Origin: Lunularia cruciata
Taxonomy: Eukaryota > Streptophyta > Marchantiopsida > Lunulariales > Lunulariaceae
Length of the DNA: 64,000 nucleotides
Direction of reading: 5' to 3'
Assembly (NCBI GenBank): GCA_948567375.1
Contig: OX419761.1
Span: 34,324,243 to 34,388,242 of the forward strand
Below are positions 1 to 11,381 of the stretch, piece by piece (the first letter of the stretch is position 1; each line of letters starts with the position of its first letter). The translations under genes and the position numbers were made by a program. The notes under the pieces were generated by a model. It saw nothing but the letters and a program-made list of their open reading frames with translations. It did no database searches and was not told where the DNA came from.

Positions 1-282
1 ATCTAGGAAACTTCTTGGGAAGCTTCTCGGCTAGTTTAGCTTACACCTCAAGTAAGTAGCTTCTAGAAGAAAGCTGCTTGAGAAGCTTCCCAATTACCTT
101 GGCTTCCACTCCAAGAAAGCGGCTCTAAGAAGCTTCTCAAGAGCCTTGTATGACCCCTATAAATACAAGAGCCAAAGCTCATGCTAGGCATTTTGAGTTT
201 TCACTCATTCAAGTGTCCCAAGGTGAGCTTCTTATTTTTTTCCTAATTCTCCTATTTCTCTCCTTGGTCTTAGTCTTTTACA
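1..282 (+). repeat. Element A 5' LTR (3' portion only)
   Basis: Matches the last part of the D LTR: repeated AAGCTTC blocks, a TATA-like CTATAAATA near 169-177, a pyrimidine-rich stretch, and the terminal TTTTACA ending at 282. The window cuts off its first part; position 1 corresponds to about 10032 in the 3' LTR. Confidence 0.85.
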
Positions 283-283
283 T

Positions 284-296
284 TAGTATCAGAGCA
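284..296 (+). other. Element A primer-binding site (initiator Met tRNA type)
   Basis: TAGTATCAGAGCA begins two bases after the LTR end. It is one base off the TGGTATCAGAGCA complement of the plant initiator methionine tRNA 3' end, which primes minus-strand synthesis in most Ty3/gypsy elements. Confidence 0.75.
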
Positions 297-538
297 AGAA
301 TATGATGGATGGAATTTATGGACCACCAAACCATTGGGATTTTCATGTCCAGATATTACCCAAGTATCGTTTCACATAATTCATCACCTTGCACTTTGGG
401 TAAGATTTTCTCCATATGATCACCTTGTCTGAGGAACCCTTGATACTTCCAATGGCAACTTATGGGGAACGGTGGACGTGTTGTATCTATGTAGTAATCA
501 ATTAGATAAATTGGGAGTAGTGGGATAGCGTAGTAGCT

Positions 539-755
539 ATGGCGGCAATACTTGACATTATCCTAGCAATGCAGTAACAAATCAAGCACCTTACTTGATT
601 GTTGGATGAATGATACAAACAACAACAAGAACATATAGAGAGAGCGCCAGTTTGAGATGGAGAATTATCATTTGATTTCCAAAACCCAAGGTGTTTGAAG
701 GCAAGAATCTTTTGTGCACCGTGGAGAATTTTATATTTGATTGTGAAAGTTACTT
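539..755 (+). pseudogene. gag: Element A gag, N-terminal fragment
   Basis: Begins with an ATG giving MAAILDIILAMQ, matching the D gag start MAAIPDVILAMQ. Several stops follow within the first 50 codons. The reading is cut at 755 by the insertion of element B and resumes at 6020 with the same gag sequence (TTTGAAGCCACC region). Non-functional. Confidence 0.8.
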
Positions 756-1167
756 TGTAAAAGACCAAGACCGAGGAGAGAAATAAGAGAATGGAAACTC
801 ATATTGGAACACTTGAATGTAAGAAAACTCCAAATGTCTAGCTTGAGCTTTGGCTTTGGTATTTATAGGTAGCATAAAAGGCCTATGAGAAGCTTCTCAA
901 GCCGCTTTCTTAGAGTGCAAGCCAAGTTAACTAGGAAGCTTCTCAAGACGCTTCCTTCTAGAAGCCACCTACTTGGCATGCAAGCTAAGCTAGTTAGAAG
1001 CTTCTAGAAGCTTCCTTCTAGAAGCTACTTACTTGAGGTGCAAGCTAAGCTAGCCAAAAGCTTCCCAAGAAGCTTCCTAGATACTTCCAGAATATTCTAA
1101 GCTAATTTGTCTTATGTGCTACTTCGTAAGCCCAACTAACTTCATTGCTAAACTCCATATTGTTACA
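756..1167 (-). repeat. Element B 3' LTR
   Basis: 412 bp, TG...CA ends on the minus strand. It carries a TATA-like sequence (complement of TATTTATA at 860-867) and a three-unit heat-shock-element-like array at 1085-1097 (TTCCAGAATATTC). The polypurine tract lies just inside at 1168-1180. Confidence 0.9.
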
Positions 1168-1180
1168 TATTCCCCCGCCG
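1168..1180 (-). other. Element B polypurine tract
   Basis: The minus strand reads GGCGGGGGAATA directly before the LTR TGTAACA, identical to the D tract. It serves as plus-strand primer in reverse transcription. Confidence 0.8.
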
Positions 1181-1400
1181 CTAGTTGGTGACGTCCTCAT
1201 TGCCAGTGAAGCTTCAAATTCTTGGATGGCCGTTTGTGCATTCTGGAGGTGAGAAAGAGGTTCCCATGTGGCATCATGAAGGGGATACCCTTTCCAAAGG
1301 ATCTTGTACTCTATATGTTGGCAATGGCCTCGTTGAATATGGCGACGTGCAAGGATACGATCAACTTCATACTCCTCATGATCATTGATAGGGACAAGAA
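1180..1400 (-). pseudogene. Element B chromodomain (integrase C-terminus)
   Basis: The minus-strand reading includes EYEVDRILARRH and YKILWKGYP followed by DATWEPLSHLQNA. This is the chromodomain signature with the aromatic residues that in this family contact methylated histone tails. The stretch itself is open, although the rest of pol is broken. It lies at the end of pol next to the PPT, as in chromoviruses, where it directs integration into chromatin. Confidence 0.85.
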
Positions 1401-1438
1401 GAGGGAGAGGTTGGAATCAAGAGGAAAAGGAAGAGGGA

Positions 1439-2440
1439 TTAGGAACAAAGGGTTTCAACTTGGAAACATGAAAGACAAGATGGATACGCATGTGACAAGG
1501 CAATGCAAGTCAATTGCCTTGCCTTGTAGGCAAATTCTGCAGTTGCAAGATATTCATCCCAATTGGTATGGTAGGCATTGACAAAGGCACGCAATATATC
1601 CTCCAATGTACAATTTGCATGTTTGGTTTGTCCATCAGTTTGAGGATAATAGGCCATGGACAAAGCAAGCTTGGTGCCAAGTATTTGGAAGAGTGCTTGC
1701 CAAAACTTCTCGGTAAATCGAGGATCACGGTCGGAGATGAGTACATGTGGCATCCCATGATGCTTGAAGACATTGTCAAAGTAGATTTGCGCTAAGGTTG
1801 GAGTATCCACGATATCACAAGTTGGTGCCAAGTGGATTTGCTTACTAAGCTTATCCACAAACACCACGATTGCAGTGTGTCCTTGTTTTGTCTTTGGCAA
1901 GGATGTGATGAGATCCAAGCTCACATGCTCCCAGCGAGCGGATGGAACTGCAAGTGGTTGAAGGAGTCCACTTGGCTTTTGGTTGTTGGCCTTGTTACAT
2001 TGGTAGCTCTCACATGATTGGACAAATTCTTGTACATCTCATGTCACGTTGGGCCACCACCATTGACGTTGGAGGGTACCTAAGGTCTTGTCCACACCCA
2101 TGTGACCAACAATGGGTAAATCATGGGCTTCTTAAAGGCGCACAAGTCAAAGATCACCTTTAGTTGGAACATAGATCTGGTCCTCATGGAATAAAAGGCC
2201 CTCCTTGATGGAGAAGATGTTGTACTCCTTATTGCATGCCATAAGGCAACCATGTACTATGTGGAAGAAGGGATCTTGGTGTAGAGCTAACTCAAACTCA
2301 TTTTGGACCTTGGCGTCAACAGACACCGTTGAAATTGCCATTGTGATGAGAGAAAAAGACTTCAAATCAGGTCGTTGTGATAAAGCATAAGGGATGACAT
2401 GGAACCACCCTGGTTTGTACTCAAGTTTGATGTCATACAA
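1439..2440 (-). pseudogene. pol: Element B integrase and end of RNase H, broken
   Basis: The longest open piece, 1439-1924, holds the integrase core: SLDLITSLPKTKQGH with the first Asp, ISDRDPRF with the second, and HPQTDGQTKHAN, where the usual Glu of the third position is replaced (TER to TKH), so a catalytic residue looks lost. The upstream piece 2147-2440 holds the end of RNase H (KPGWFHVIPYALSQ) and the run into the integrase zinc-binding region. Stops separate the pieces. Defective. Confidence 0.85.
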
Positions 2441-2593
2441 TTGGAGTTGTTCCTCCCATCAATGGTGTCGACTCTTCATGTGTTCCAAGTGTAAAGTCTG
2501 CAACAATGGTTTGTGATCAGTTTGCATGATCACTTGTTTCCCCAAGAGGTAATGCCTCCATACCTTGGTGGCGTATACCATTGCAAGTTGTTC

Positions 2594-3550
2594 TCAATCT
2601 TGAGTAGAGTAGTTTTGTTCAGCCGTATTGAGTTGGCAAGACACAAAGGCAATGGGATGGAGTCCATCTAGGAATTCTTGTTGCAGCACGGCTCCTATTG
2701 CAAAGTTAGAAGCATCAAAATCAACCACATAGGGTAGTTGAGGATCATATGGTTGAAGAATGGGTCTTGAAGACAACATATAATTTAACTTTTGGAATGC
2801 TTCTTCATGCTTGGTGGTCCACTAGAAGCTCGAGTTCTCTCCCAAGAGGTCAGTCAATGGTGCAGCCACATGAACATAATAATGGATGAACCGTTGGTAA
2901 AAACTGGCCAATCCATTGAATGCCCGTACTTCTATAGCATCCTTTGGGATAGGCAAATCAGTAATGGCCTTGATTTTCTCTTCTTCCATCTTGATCCCCT
3001 TTGATTAGATCTTATGACCCAAGAAGGTAACCTCCTTCTGCCAAAAGGCACACTTCAACTTCTTATAGTAAAAGTTCCATTGTTGTAGTCGTCTTAGGAC
3101 TTCTCGCACATGATTTATGTGTTCTGCCTCTATCTTACTATAAATTAAGATATCATCCAAGAACACTACCACGGACCGATCCAATAGTCCATCCAACACC
3201 CAATGCATCTGATCCATGAAGACTACTAGAGCATTAGTGAGTCCGAAAGGTAGAACTCTCCACTCAAAATGCCCATACCTTGTATGAAAAGCAGTCTTTT
3301 GCACATCCTCTCTATCAATAAGAATTTGCCAATAGCCGTTGCAAAGATCCAACTTGGAAAAGTAGCGTGCTCCACTTAGTTGATCAAGTAAGTCATCAAT
3401 CCGAGGCAAGGGATATGCATTCTTCATGGTTTTCTTATTGAGCCCATGGTAATCAATACAAAAACAAAGTCCTCCATCCTTCTTTGGAACAAATAGTACT
3501 AGTGCTCCCCAAGGAGAGGTACTATGTTGTATGAAGTCCTTCTCCAACAA
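2594..3550 (-). pseudogene. pol: Element B reverse transcriptase and RNase H, broken
   Basis: 3005-3550 encodes the RT fingers and palm: [36 protein letters not shown] and [12 protein letters not shown] with the catalytic FLDD box. 2594-2779 gives the RNase H start (VDFDASNFAIGAVLQQ). Stops and frame changes lie between them. Same family as D, and colinear with it. Confidence 0.88.
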
Positions 3551-4029
3551 CTCTATAAGTGTTGTTTACAACTCCTCCAACTCCTGTGGTGAAAGCCGAT
3601 AGATCGGTCTACTCACTAGAGTACTCCTTGACAATAACTTGATTGTGAAGGGCATACCTTGATTGGAGGGTAATCCCTTTGGCAGATCATCTAGAAACAC
3701 GTTTGCAACTCCTGAAGTATCCGATCAACCATTGCTTGATGAGGCTCTTGGCCCTCCTCTGATTGTTCTTGTGCAATCGGTTTGATTTACACCGCAAATA
3801 CAAACTTATCTTCCTCCAAAGCTTGCTCTATGGTTGCTTTACTAACCAACTTCCCTTCCAGAGACTCATCTCTCTTCCAAGCTTGCTCCATGGTTGCCTT
3901 CTTGGCAAACTTCCCATCTTGGGACTCCACTCCCTTCAAGGTTTTCTCTATGGCTACCTTCTCGACAAACCTCCCATATTGGGATTGAATATTCTTAGGT
4001 GTCTTACTCAAAGGTGCCAGACAACCTAA

Positions 4030-4422
4030 TCAGAAATTCCTACCTTGGTGTTGTACTTGAATTTGGCATCGGGTCCAATCAAATTGAACCTTACAACGTT
4101 CAAGCCAAGGTAGACCCAGAATGATATCATAGTGTAGAGGTGCCACTACAAACCTCGTACACTCCAAACACTCCTTCCCAATCTTGAAGGTAATAGGATG
4201 CAACGTGCGGAATGCAGAACCCTTTCTACCATCCGCCATCATCAAACTACTTCCAATCATTGGCTTGATAGGAATATCCAATTCCTTTGCTACTTGCATA
4301 AACATGCAATTCTCTGAACTTCCAAAATCAACCAAAATCTTACAACCCCAATTAGATATCGTACCTAACAAGTGAAGCAAACTTGCATAGGTCGAGCCTT
4401 CAATCTCATTGGAACTAATCAA
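4030..4422 (-). pseudogene. pol: Element B retropepsin-type protease region
   Basis: 130-residue open piece with CKILVDFGSSENCMFMQVA. The catalytic D-S-G triad reads D-F-G here (Ser changed to Phe), so activity is doubtful. It continues into KGSAFRTLHPITFKIGKE and HYDIILGLPWLER, the flap and C-terminal part seen in D. It follows gag in the -1 frame, with the gag stop at 4449-4451. Confidence 0.82.
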
Positions 4423-4425
4423 GCT

Positions 4426-4470
4426 CCCAATAGACGACTTGAAATCTCCTATTGGGATTCTTCTTTTCCT
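4426..4470 (-). promoter_or_regulatory. Element B gag-pol overlap: remnant slip site and stem-loop
   Basis: Minus strand: an AGGAAAA heptamer (complement at 4464-4470) sits where D has GGGAAAC. Then come arms CCCAATAG and CTATTGGG (complements at 4449-4456 and 4426-4433), a perfect 8-bp stem. The same stem in D carries a G-C pair where B has A-T, a compensatory difference. The heptamer no longer fits the canonical slip pattern. Confidence 0.55.
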
Positions 4471-5353
4471 TGATCATTCAGTTCCACAAACTCCATCTGG
4501 GCAACTTGTCGAGGTTGCTCATTCCTAAGTGGACATTCAACAATGCAATGTCCAACTTGGCAACAATAAAAACAACCTCCATTTTATCGCAATCTTTCTC
4601 TAGCTGCTGCACCAAGTGGCCTTTGTTGGATAGCATCAATCTCCATTGGTGTTGGTTCTTCCACTCGTGTATATTGTACTAGTAAGCTTGGTGTAAGTCA
4701 AGGTGGAGACCAAGTTGTCGCAACCAAGGAATCAAAGCACTCAGCCAATTGCATGGCTTCTTCTACATTTTGTGGTTCTCGTATGGTCACCTCCAATTTA
4801 GTTTGTGACTTCAATCTCCGCACAAATCGACCAAGAACTTCTCCTTCTTGTATATCTAGAATTTGCATGATGATGTTCTAAAATTGTGTGATGTAGCCTC
4901 TTATTGAGCCAATTTGCTTCAACTCTGTCAATTTATCTTGTACGGCTCGGGTGGCATTTATAGTTTGAAATCAACCAAGTATTGCATCCTTGAATTTTTT
5001 CCATGTCAAGATTGGTGCAACAATCTGTCGCTCAGCTCGCTCCTCTCGGAATTGCAACCAAAGTTTTGCCACACCATCCAATTGGCTAGAAGCCAAGAGA
5101 ATCTATTTCCGTTCATCTTGAAGATTGGTAGCTTTGAAGTAACATTTGCAATCAAACACAAAATTCTCTATTGTGCTTAAAAGATTCTTGCCTTCAAACA
5201 CCTTGGATTTGGAAATCAAAAATGATCTTGTCCATCTCAGACAGGCGCTCTCTCTATAGGTTCTTGTTGTTGTTGGTCTCGTTCATCCAACAATCGAGTA
5301 AGGTGCTTGATTTGTTGTTGCATCGCAAGGATAATGTTTGGTATTGCCGCCAT
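4449..5353 (-). pseudogene. gag: Element B gag, broken
   Basis: Starts at the ATG whose complement is at 5351-5353 (MAAIPNIILA on the minus strand) and ends at a TAG (4449-4451) in the same place as the D gag stop. Stops interrupt the frame between. The zinc-knuckle region near 4560-4600 is recognisable, although one codon is a stop. Confidence 0.8.
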
Positions 5354-5599
5354 AGCTACTACTCTATCCTACTACTCTCAATTTATCTAATTGATTAACA
5401 CATAGATACAACACGTCCACCTTTCTCCATAAGTAACAACCGGAAGTACCAGACATTGTGATCATATGTAGAAAATCTTGCCCAAAGCATGAGGTGATGA
5501 ATTGTGTGAAGTGGTGCTTGGGTAATATCTCGACATGAAAATCCCAACGGTTTGGTGGAAGTGGATTCTATGGTCCATATATTCCATCCATCCCATTCC

Positions 5600-5612
5600 T
5601 GCTCTGATACCA
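5600..5612 (-). other. Element B primer-binding site
   Basis: Complement reads TGGTATCAGAGCA, an exact match to the initiator methionine tRNA 3' end complement, one base from the 5' LTR. Confidence 0.9.
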
Positions 5613-5613
5613 A

Positions 5614-6019
5614 TGTAAAAGACCGAGACCGAGGAGAGAAATAGGAGAATAGAAACTCACATTGGGACACTTGAATGTGAGAAAACTCCAAAGCATGAGC
5701 TTTGGCTTTGGTATTTATAGGTAGCATACAAGGCCCTTGAGAAGCTTCTCAAGGAGCTTCCTCAAGCCGCTTTCTTAGAGTGCAAGCCAAGTTAACTAGG
5801 AAGCTTCTCAAGAAACTTCCTTCTAAAAGCCACCTACTTGGCATGCAAGCTAAGCTAAAAGCTTCCTTCTAGAAGCTACTTACTTGAGGTGCAAGCTAAG
5901 CTAGCCAGGAAGCTTCCCAAGAAGATTCCTAGATACTTCCAAAATATTCTAGGCTAATTTGTCTTATGTGCTACTTTGTAAGCCCGACTAACTTTGTCGC
6001 TAGACTCCATATTGTTACA
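5614..6019 (-). repeat. Element B 5' LTR
   Basis: 406 bp, TG...CA ends. TATA-like complement at 5712-5719. Same family as the D LTR. The heat-shock-like array near 5937 is degenerate. Confidence 0.9.
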
Positions 6020-6960
6020 ACTTTGAAGCCACCAATCTTCAAGATGAACAGAAACAGATTCTCTTGGTTTCTAGCCAATTGGATGGTGTGGCAAAACTTT
6101 GGTGGCAATTCCAAGTGGAGCAAGCTGAACAACAAATTTGTGCACTAATTTTGACATGGGCAGAATTCAAGGATACAATACTTGGTCAATTTTAATCTCT
6201 AAATGCCACCCGAGCCGCATGAGATAAATTGGCAGAGTTAAAGTAGATTGGCTCAATAAGGAGCTATATCACACAATTTTAGAACATCATCATGCAAATT
6301 CCATATATACAAGAAGTAGAAGTTGTGGATCAATTTGTATGGGGATTGAAGTCACGAACCAAATTGGTGGTGACCATGCAGGAACCACAAAACGTAGAAG
6401 AAGCCATGCAATTGGTTGTCTATGCAAGTAGCAAAGGAATTGGGTATTCCTATCAAGCTAGTGATTGGAAGTAGATTGATGATTACGGATGGTAGAAAGG
6501 GTTCTACATTCCATACCTCACATCTTGTTACTTTTAGATTGGGAAAAGAGTATTTGGAGTGTATGAGGTTTGTAGTGGGCACCTCTACACTATGATGTCA
6601 TTCTAGGACTACCTTGGCTTGAACATCATAAAGTTCAATTCAATTGGACACAACGATAAATTCAAGTACAACACCAAGGGAGGAATTTCCAATTAGGTTG
6701 TCTAGCATCTCCAAGTAAGACATCTAAGAATAGTCAGTCCCATGATGGGAAGTTTGTAGAGAAGGTAGCCATAGAGCATGCCTTGAAGAGAAGGGAGCCC
6801 CAAGATGAGAAGTTTGCCAGGTAGGCAACCATGGAATAAGCTTTGAAGAGAGATGAGTCCCTAGATAGAAAATTTATTAGTGAAGCAACCATAGAGCAAG
6901 CTTTGGAGGAAGATAAGTCTATTTTTGTGATGTGGATCAAGCCAATTGTACAAGGACAAT
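6020..6960 (+). pseudogene. gag: Element A gag remainder fused to protease remnant
   Basis: 6020-6416 continues gag exactly where it stops at 755 (TTTGAAGCCACCAATC...). At about 6416 the sequence jumps from the gag middle (EEAMQLV) straight to the protease part after its active site (MQVAKELGIPIK on another frame). Compared with D, about 430 bp are missing (D 58710-59139), including the CCHC knuckle, the frameshift site and the DSG triad. The remainder to 6960 matches the linker with three copies of a KREESQDGKFA-like repeat. Stops throughout. Confidence 0.78.
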
Positions 6961-7079
6961 CTGAGGAGAGTTGAGAGCTTCATCAAGCAATGGTTGATCA
7001 GATAGTTCAAGAGTTTGCGGATGTGTTACCAAATGATCTACCAAAGGTATTACCCTCCAATTGTGGTATGTTCTTCAAG

Positions 7080-8400
7080 CTTGAGTTGTTGCCAATGAGT
7101 ACTCTAATGAGTAGACCAATCTATCGGCTCTCACCAAAGGAGTTGGAGTAGTTGCAAAAAACACTTATGGAGTTGTTGGAGAAGGACTTCATATGACATA
7201 ATACCTCTCCTTGGGAGCACCAATACTATTTGCTCCAAAGAAGGATGGAGGACTTTGTTTGTATATTCATTATCATATGCTCAATAAGCAAACGGTGAAG
7301 AATGCATATCCCTTGCCTCGGATTGATAACTTGCTTGATCAATTGAGTAGAGCACAATAATTTTCCAAGTTGGGTCTTTGTAGCAGCTATTGGCCAATCC
7401 CCATTGATAGGGAGGATGTGCAAAAGATGGCCTTTTGCACAAGGTATGGGCATTTTGAGTGGAGAGTTCTACCTTTTGGGCTCACTAATGCTCCAATAGT
7501 CTTCATGGATCAAATGCATCGAGTGTTGGATGGGCTATTGGATTAGTATGGATCAAATGCATCGGGTGTTGGATGGACTATTGGATTGGTATGTGGTGGT
7601 GTTCTTGGATGATATTTTAATCTATAGCAAGATAGAGGCAGAACACGTGAATCACATGCGAGAAGTCCTAAGAAAACTACGCCAATGGAAATTTTATTGC
7701 AAGAAGTCAAAATGTGCCTTTTGGCAAAAGGAAGTTACCTTCTTAGAGCACAAATCTCATCGAATGGGATCAAGATGGAAGAGGAGAAAATCAAGGCCAA
7801 TACTGATTGGCCTACTCCAAAGGATACTATAGAAGTATGGGCATTTAATGGGTTGGTCAGTTTTTACCAACGGTTCATCCATTATTATGCTCATGTGACT
7901 GCACCATTGACTCACCTCTTGGGGAAGGACTCAAACTTCTAGTGGACCACCAAGCACCAAGAAACATTCCAAAAGTTGAAAAATATGGTGTCTTCAAGAC
8001 CCATTCTTCAACCGTATGATCCTCAACTACCTTGTGTGGTTGATTTTGATGCTTTTAACTTTGCAATAGGAGTCATGTTGCAATAGGAATTCCCATATGG
8101 ACTACATCCCATTGCCTTTGTGTCTCACCGACTCAATATGGTTGAAAGAAACTACTCTGCTTGAGATCAAGAACAACTTGCAATGGTATATGACACCAAG
8201 GTATGGAGGCATTACCTCTTGGGGAAACAAGAGATCATGCGAACTGATCACAAACCATTGTTGTAGACCTTACACTTGGAACACATGAAGAGTCGACATC
8301 ATGGATGGGAGGAACAACTCTAATTGTTTGACATCAAACTTGAGTACAAACCAGGTTGGTTCCACATCATCCTTGATGCTTTGCCACAATGGCCTAATTT
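7080..8400 (+). pseudogene. pol: Element A reverse transcriptase and RNase H, broken
   Basis: Colinear with D RT and RNase H: LPFGLTNA-type region near 7470, [12 protein letters not shown] near 7600 (the catalytic Asp pair is kept), QKEVTFLEHK, then RNase H to about 8400. A 43-bp tandem duplication at 7505-7590 shifts the frame just before the catalytic box. Many stops. Long dead. Confidence 0.85.
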
Positions 8401-8559
8401 GAAGTCTCTTCCTCTCATCACAACGGCAATTATGATAGTTTCAATTGACTCCAAGGTCCAACACAAGTTTCAGTCAGCTCTACAATAAGATCTCTTCTTC
8501 CAAATTGTACATGGTTGCCTTACAACATGCAACAAGGAGTATAACACATTCTCTATCAA

Positions 8560-9917
8560 GGAGGGGCTTTTGTTCCATGAGGACTGGATCTATGTTCCAA
8601 CTAAAGGCGATCTTCAACTTGTGCGGCTTCAAGAAGCCCATGATTTACCCATAGCTGGTCACATGGGTGTAGACAAGACCTTGGGTACCCTCCAACGCCG
8701 ATGGTGGTGGCCCAACATGACGTGAGATGTTCAAGAATTTTTCCAATTGTGTAAGAGCTGCCAATGCAACAAGGCCAGCAACCAGAAGTTGAGTGTACTC
8801 CTTCAACCACTCGCCATTCCATCTGATCGATGGGAGCATGTGAGCTTGGATCTCATCACATCCTTGCCCAAGACAAAGCAAGGACACACAACAATCGTGG
8901 TGTTTGTGGATAAGCTTAGTTAGCAAATCCACTTAGCACTAACCTATGATATAGTGGATGCTCCAACCTTAATGCAAATCTACTTCAACAATATCTTCAA
9001 GCATCATGGGATGCCACATGTACTCATCTCTAACCATGATCCTTGATTTATTGAGAATTTTTGGCAAGCACTCTTCTAGATACTCGGCACCAAGCTTACT
9101 TTGTCCACGGCCTATCATCCTCAAACTGATGAACAAACCAAACGTACAGATTGTAGATTGAAAGATATGTTATGTGCCTTTGTCAATGTCTACCATACCA
9201 ATTGGGATGAATATCTTGCAGCAATAGAATTTGTCTACAATAATTCCAAATAGGCAAGCACCAAATTTTCTCCTTTCTTTCTTAATTTTGGCCAAGATCC
9301 GCTTTTTCCATATTATTTTCTTGCTCCCCCTCCATCTTAGGTTCCTCATACTTCAACATTCTTGACCATTATATCTTAATCTCTCCAACAAGCCAAATCT
9401 CACCTCCTTGTTGCTCAGAATCGTCAATAACAATATGCGGACCACCATCGTTATGATCTCATCTTTGAAGTCGGTGATAAAGTCATGCTATCCTCTAGTA
9501 ACCTCTCTCTCTCCCTTGATACCCAAGTTTGTAAACTTGCTCCTAATTGGGTAGGACTCTTTGATTTTACCCAAATTCTCTCTTGTTGCTTATCAACTTG
9601 CCTTGCCTTGCCTTGTCATATGCATATCCATCTTTTCTTTCATGTTTCCAAGTTGAAACCTTTTGTTCCTAACCCCTCTTCCTTTCCCTCTCAAGTCCAA
9701 CCTCCTCCCCCTCCTCTTGTCTCCATCAATGATCATGAGGAGTATGAAGTTGATTGTATCCTTGTGTGTCACCGTATTCAATGAGGCCGTCAATAACATA
9801 CAAAGTACAAGGTCCTTTGGAAAGGGTATCCTGTTCATGATGCCACATGGGAATCTCTTTCTCATCTCTAGAATGCACAAACGGCCATCCAAGAGTTTGA
9901 AGCTTCACTGGCAATGA
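8560..9917 (+). pseudogene. pol: Element A integrase and chromodomain, broken
   Basis: Matches the D integrase from the zinc-binding region (GHMGVDKTLGTLQR, near 8655-8700) through the core and the GPF module (LAPNWVGLFDFT near 9540-9570, where the usual GPF reads GLF) into a chromodomain remnant near 9730-9900. Stops and substitutions are spread evenly. Confidence 0.82.
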
Positions 9918-9933
9918 GAACGTCACCAACTAG

Positions 9934-10150
9934 CGGTGGGGGAATATGTAACAATATGGAGTTCAGCAAAGAAGTTAGTAGGGCTAACAAAGTAGCAAAT
10001 AAGAGAAATCAGCCTAGAATATTCTAGAAGTATCTAGGAAGCTTCTTGGGAAGCTTCTTTGCTAGCTTAGCTTGCACCTCAAGTAAGTAGCTTCTAGAAG
10101 GAAGTTTCTAGAAGGTTCCAACTAGCTTAGCTTGCATACCAAGAAAACAA
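9934..10150 (+). repeat. Element A PPT and first part of 3' LTR
   Basis: GGTGGGGGAATA (PPT) is followed by the LTR start TGTAACAATATGGAG at 9947. LTR similarity runs to about 10150 (CCAAGAAAACAACC) and stops abruptly. A three-unit GAATATTCTAGAA array lies at 10017-10029. The missing part of the LTR resumes near 11382. Confidence 0.8.
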
Positions 10151-11381
10151 CCTGTACCAATCAACAATGAAGTCACATTGTTACTATGGATGACAAAGGC
10201 ATGCAACATTAAGCTTTACAAAGGACAAAATTTTATGGGAGTAGTGGAAAACTAAATTTTAAGAATGAATCAATACTTTTGATTATTCAAAATTGAAATC
10301 ATCAATCATTTTGCATATGTGTTTGCATGTAATTAATTGATCAATAAGGCCCTAGCATGGTATAATGCTTAGGAATAATTATTTTTGGTAGAAGGAAGAG
10401 AGATCACTTGGAAGGCAATGCAAGAAAGGTTGTTGAGAAGTTTCAAAATCATGGATTCCATGTAGATGGCTCAAACCTGACTATGGGAGTTGAAGGAAAA
10501 GAAAAATATACAAGCATACAACACTTGATGAGTTGAGGTGAAAAGGATATATGATCACCCCTTGCCTTTTATTTTAGATTCTCTGGTTTAGTTCACACAA
10601 ACAAAGAAAACAAGTACCGCATAAGTACTTAAAAAACCTCCATTTTAGGTTAACAAGTTCCAAAGTAAAAACTCAAGATTCTCTTTCACATTCAAAACTT
10701 CAAACTTTAGGAAAAATTAATGACCATAGTGATAGTGTGGAAAATTGTTGGTCTTGAAGTAGGAAAATTCCAAAGGAAACTCAAAGTCTACACTCCTAAT
10801 AGTTTTCCACCGATCTGTAGTTACCAAGGTTCCAAGTAACTATTTAGCCAAACCTAGAACAACAAGTGTTGCTTGTGTTGGCACATATCATATGACAAGA
10901 CTTAGCACATGTTTGTTTTATACTTCAAAGATTACTTTAGAAGTAAAAATATATGTTTGTTCATTTTTTTCCCTTCAATTCCATGACAAGACAAGCTTTT
11001 CATCTACTCAATCATCTACTCAATTGGCATTCAATTTCTTGGATGGATTAGCATTATTTTTATTCCTCTTACTCCTATAATTATATCTTTGTTATATGAG
11101 AGAGAGCAATATGATGCTTATTCCAGAGAGGGACAAGGGGAGAAAGGTGTATACTAGACTTTGCAAACTTTGAGTTCAGGATTAAGCTATCCTACATGAG
11201 GAGTTTGTTCAAGCTGCACCTTGTAGGAGATAAATTCAATCACAAGAAACAAAATTCCACTCAAGGGTGTAGGATATTGTGTCACATCCAAGTGTATAGT
11301 AGAGCAACACAAGCACTGCACACTTTGTTTATGGCTAGTTTCATTGATGAGACAATCTCTTCTTCATGTTTGTTATGTCTT
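10151..11381. other. About 1.2-kb sequence interrupting the element A 3' LTR
   Basis: Lies between the two halves of the LTR, so it is probably an insertion. I find no terminal inverted repeats, no clear target duplication and no coding potential; the small ORFs at 10892-11080 and 11196-11414 have no recognisable motif. It may be a decayed non-autonomous element. Confidence 0.45.

Larger units (their letters stand above)
756..6019 (-). mobile_element. Element B: Ty3/gypsy chromovirus nested in the gag of element A
   Basis: Complete minus-strand element with two LTRs (756-1167 and 5614-6019), a PBS at 5600-5612, and gag, protease, RT, RNase H, integrase and chromodomain read right to left. 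The ends are TGTAA and TTACA. ACTT lies on both sides, or ACTTT if one T is shared with the element end, and the flanks join into an uninterrupted gag of element A. The two LTRs differ at some 15-20 sites plus a few indels, so it is clearly older than D and younger than A. Stops occur in nearly every domain. Confidence 0.95.
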
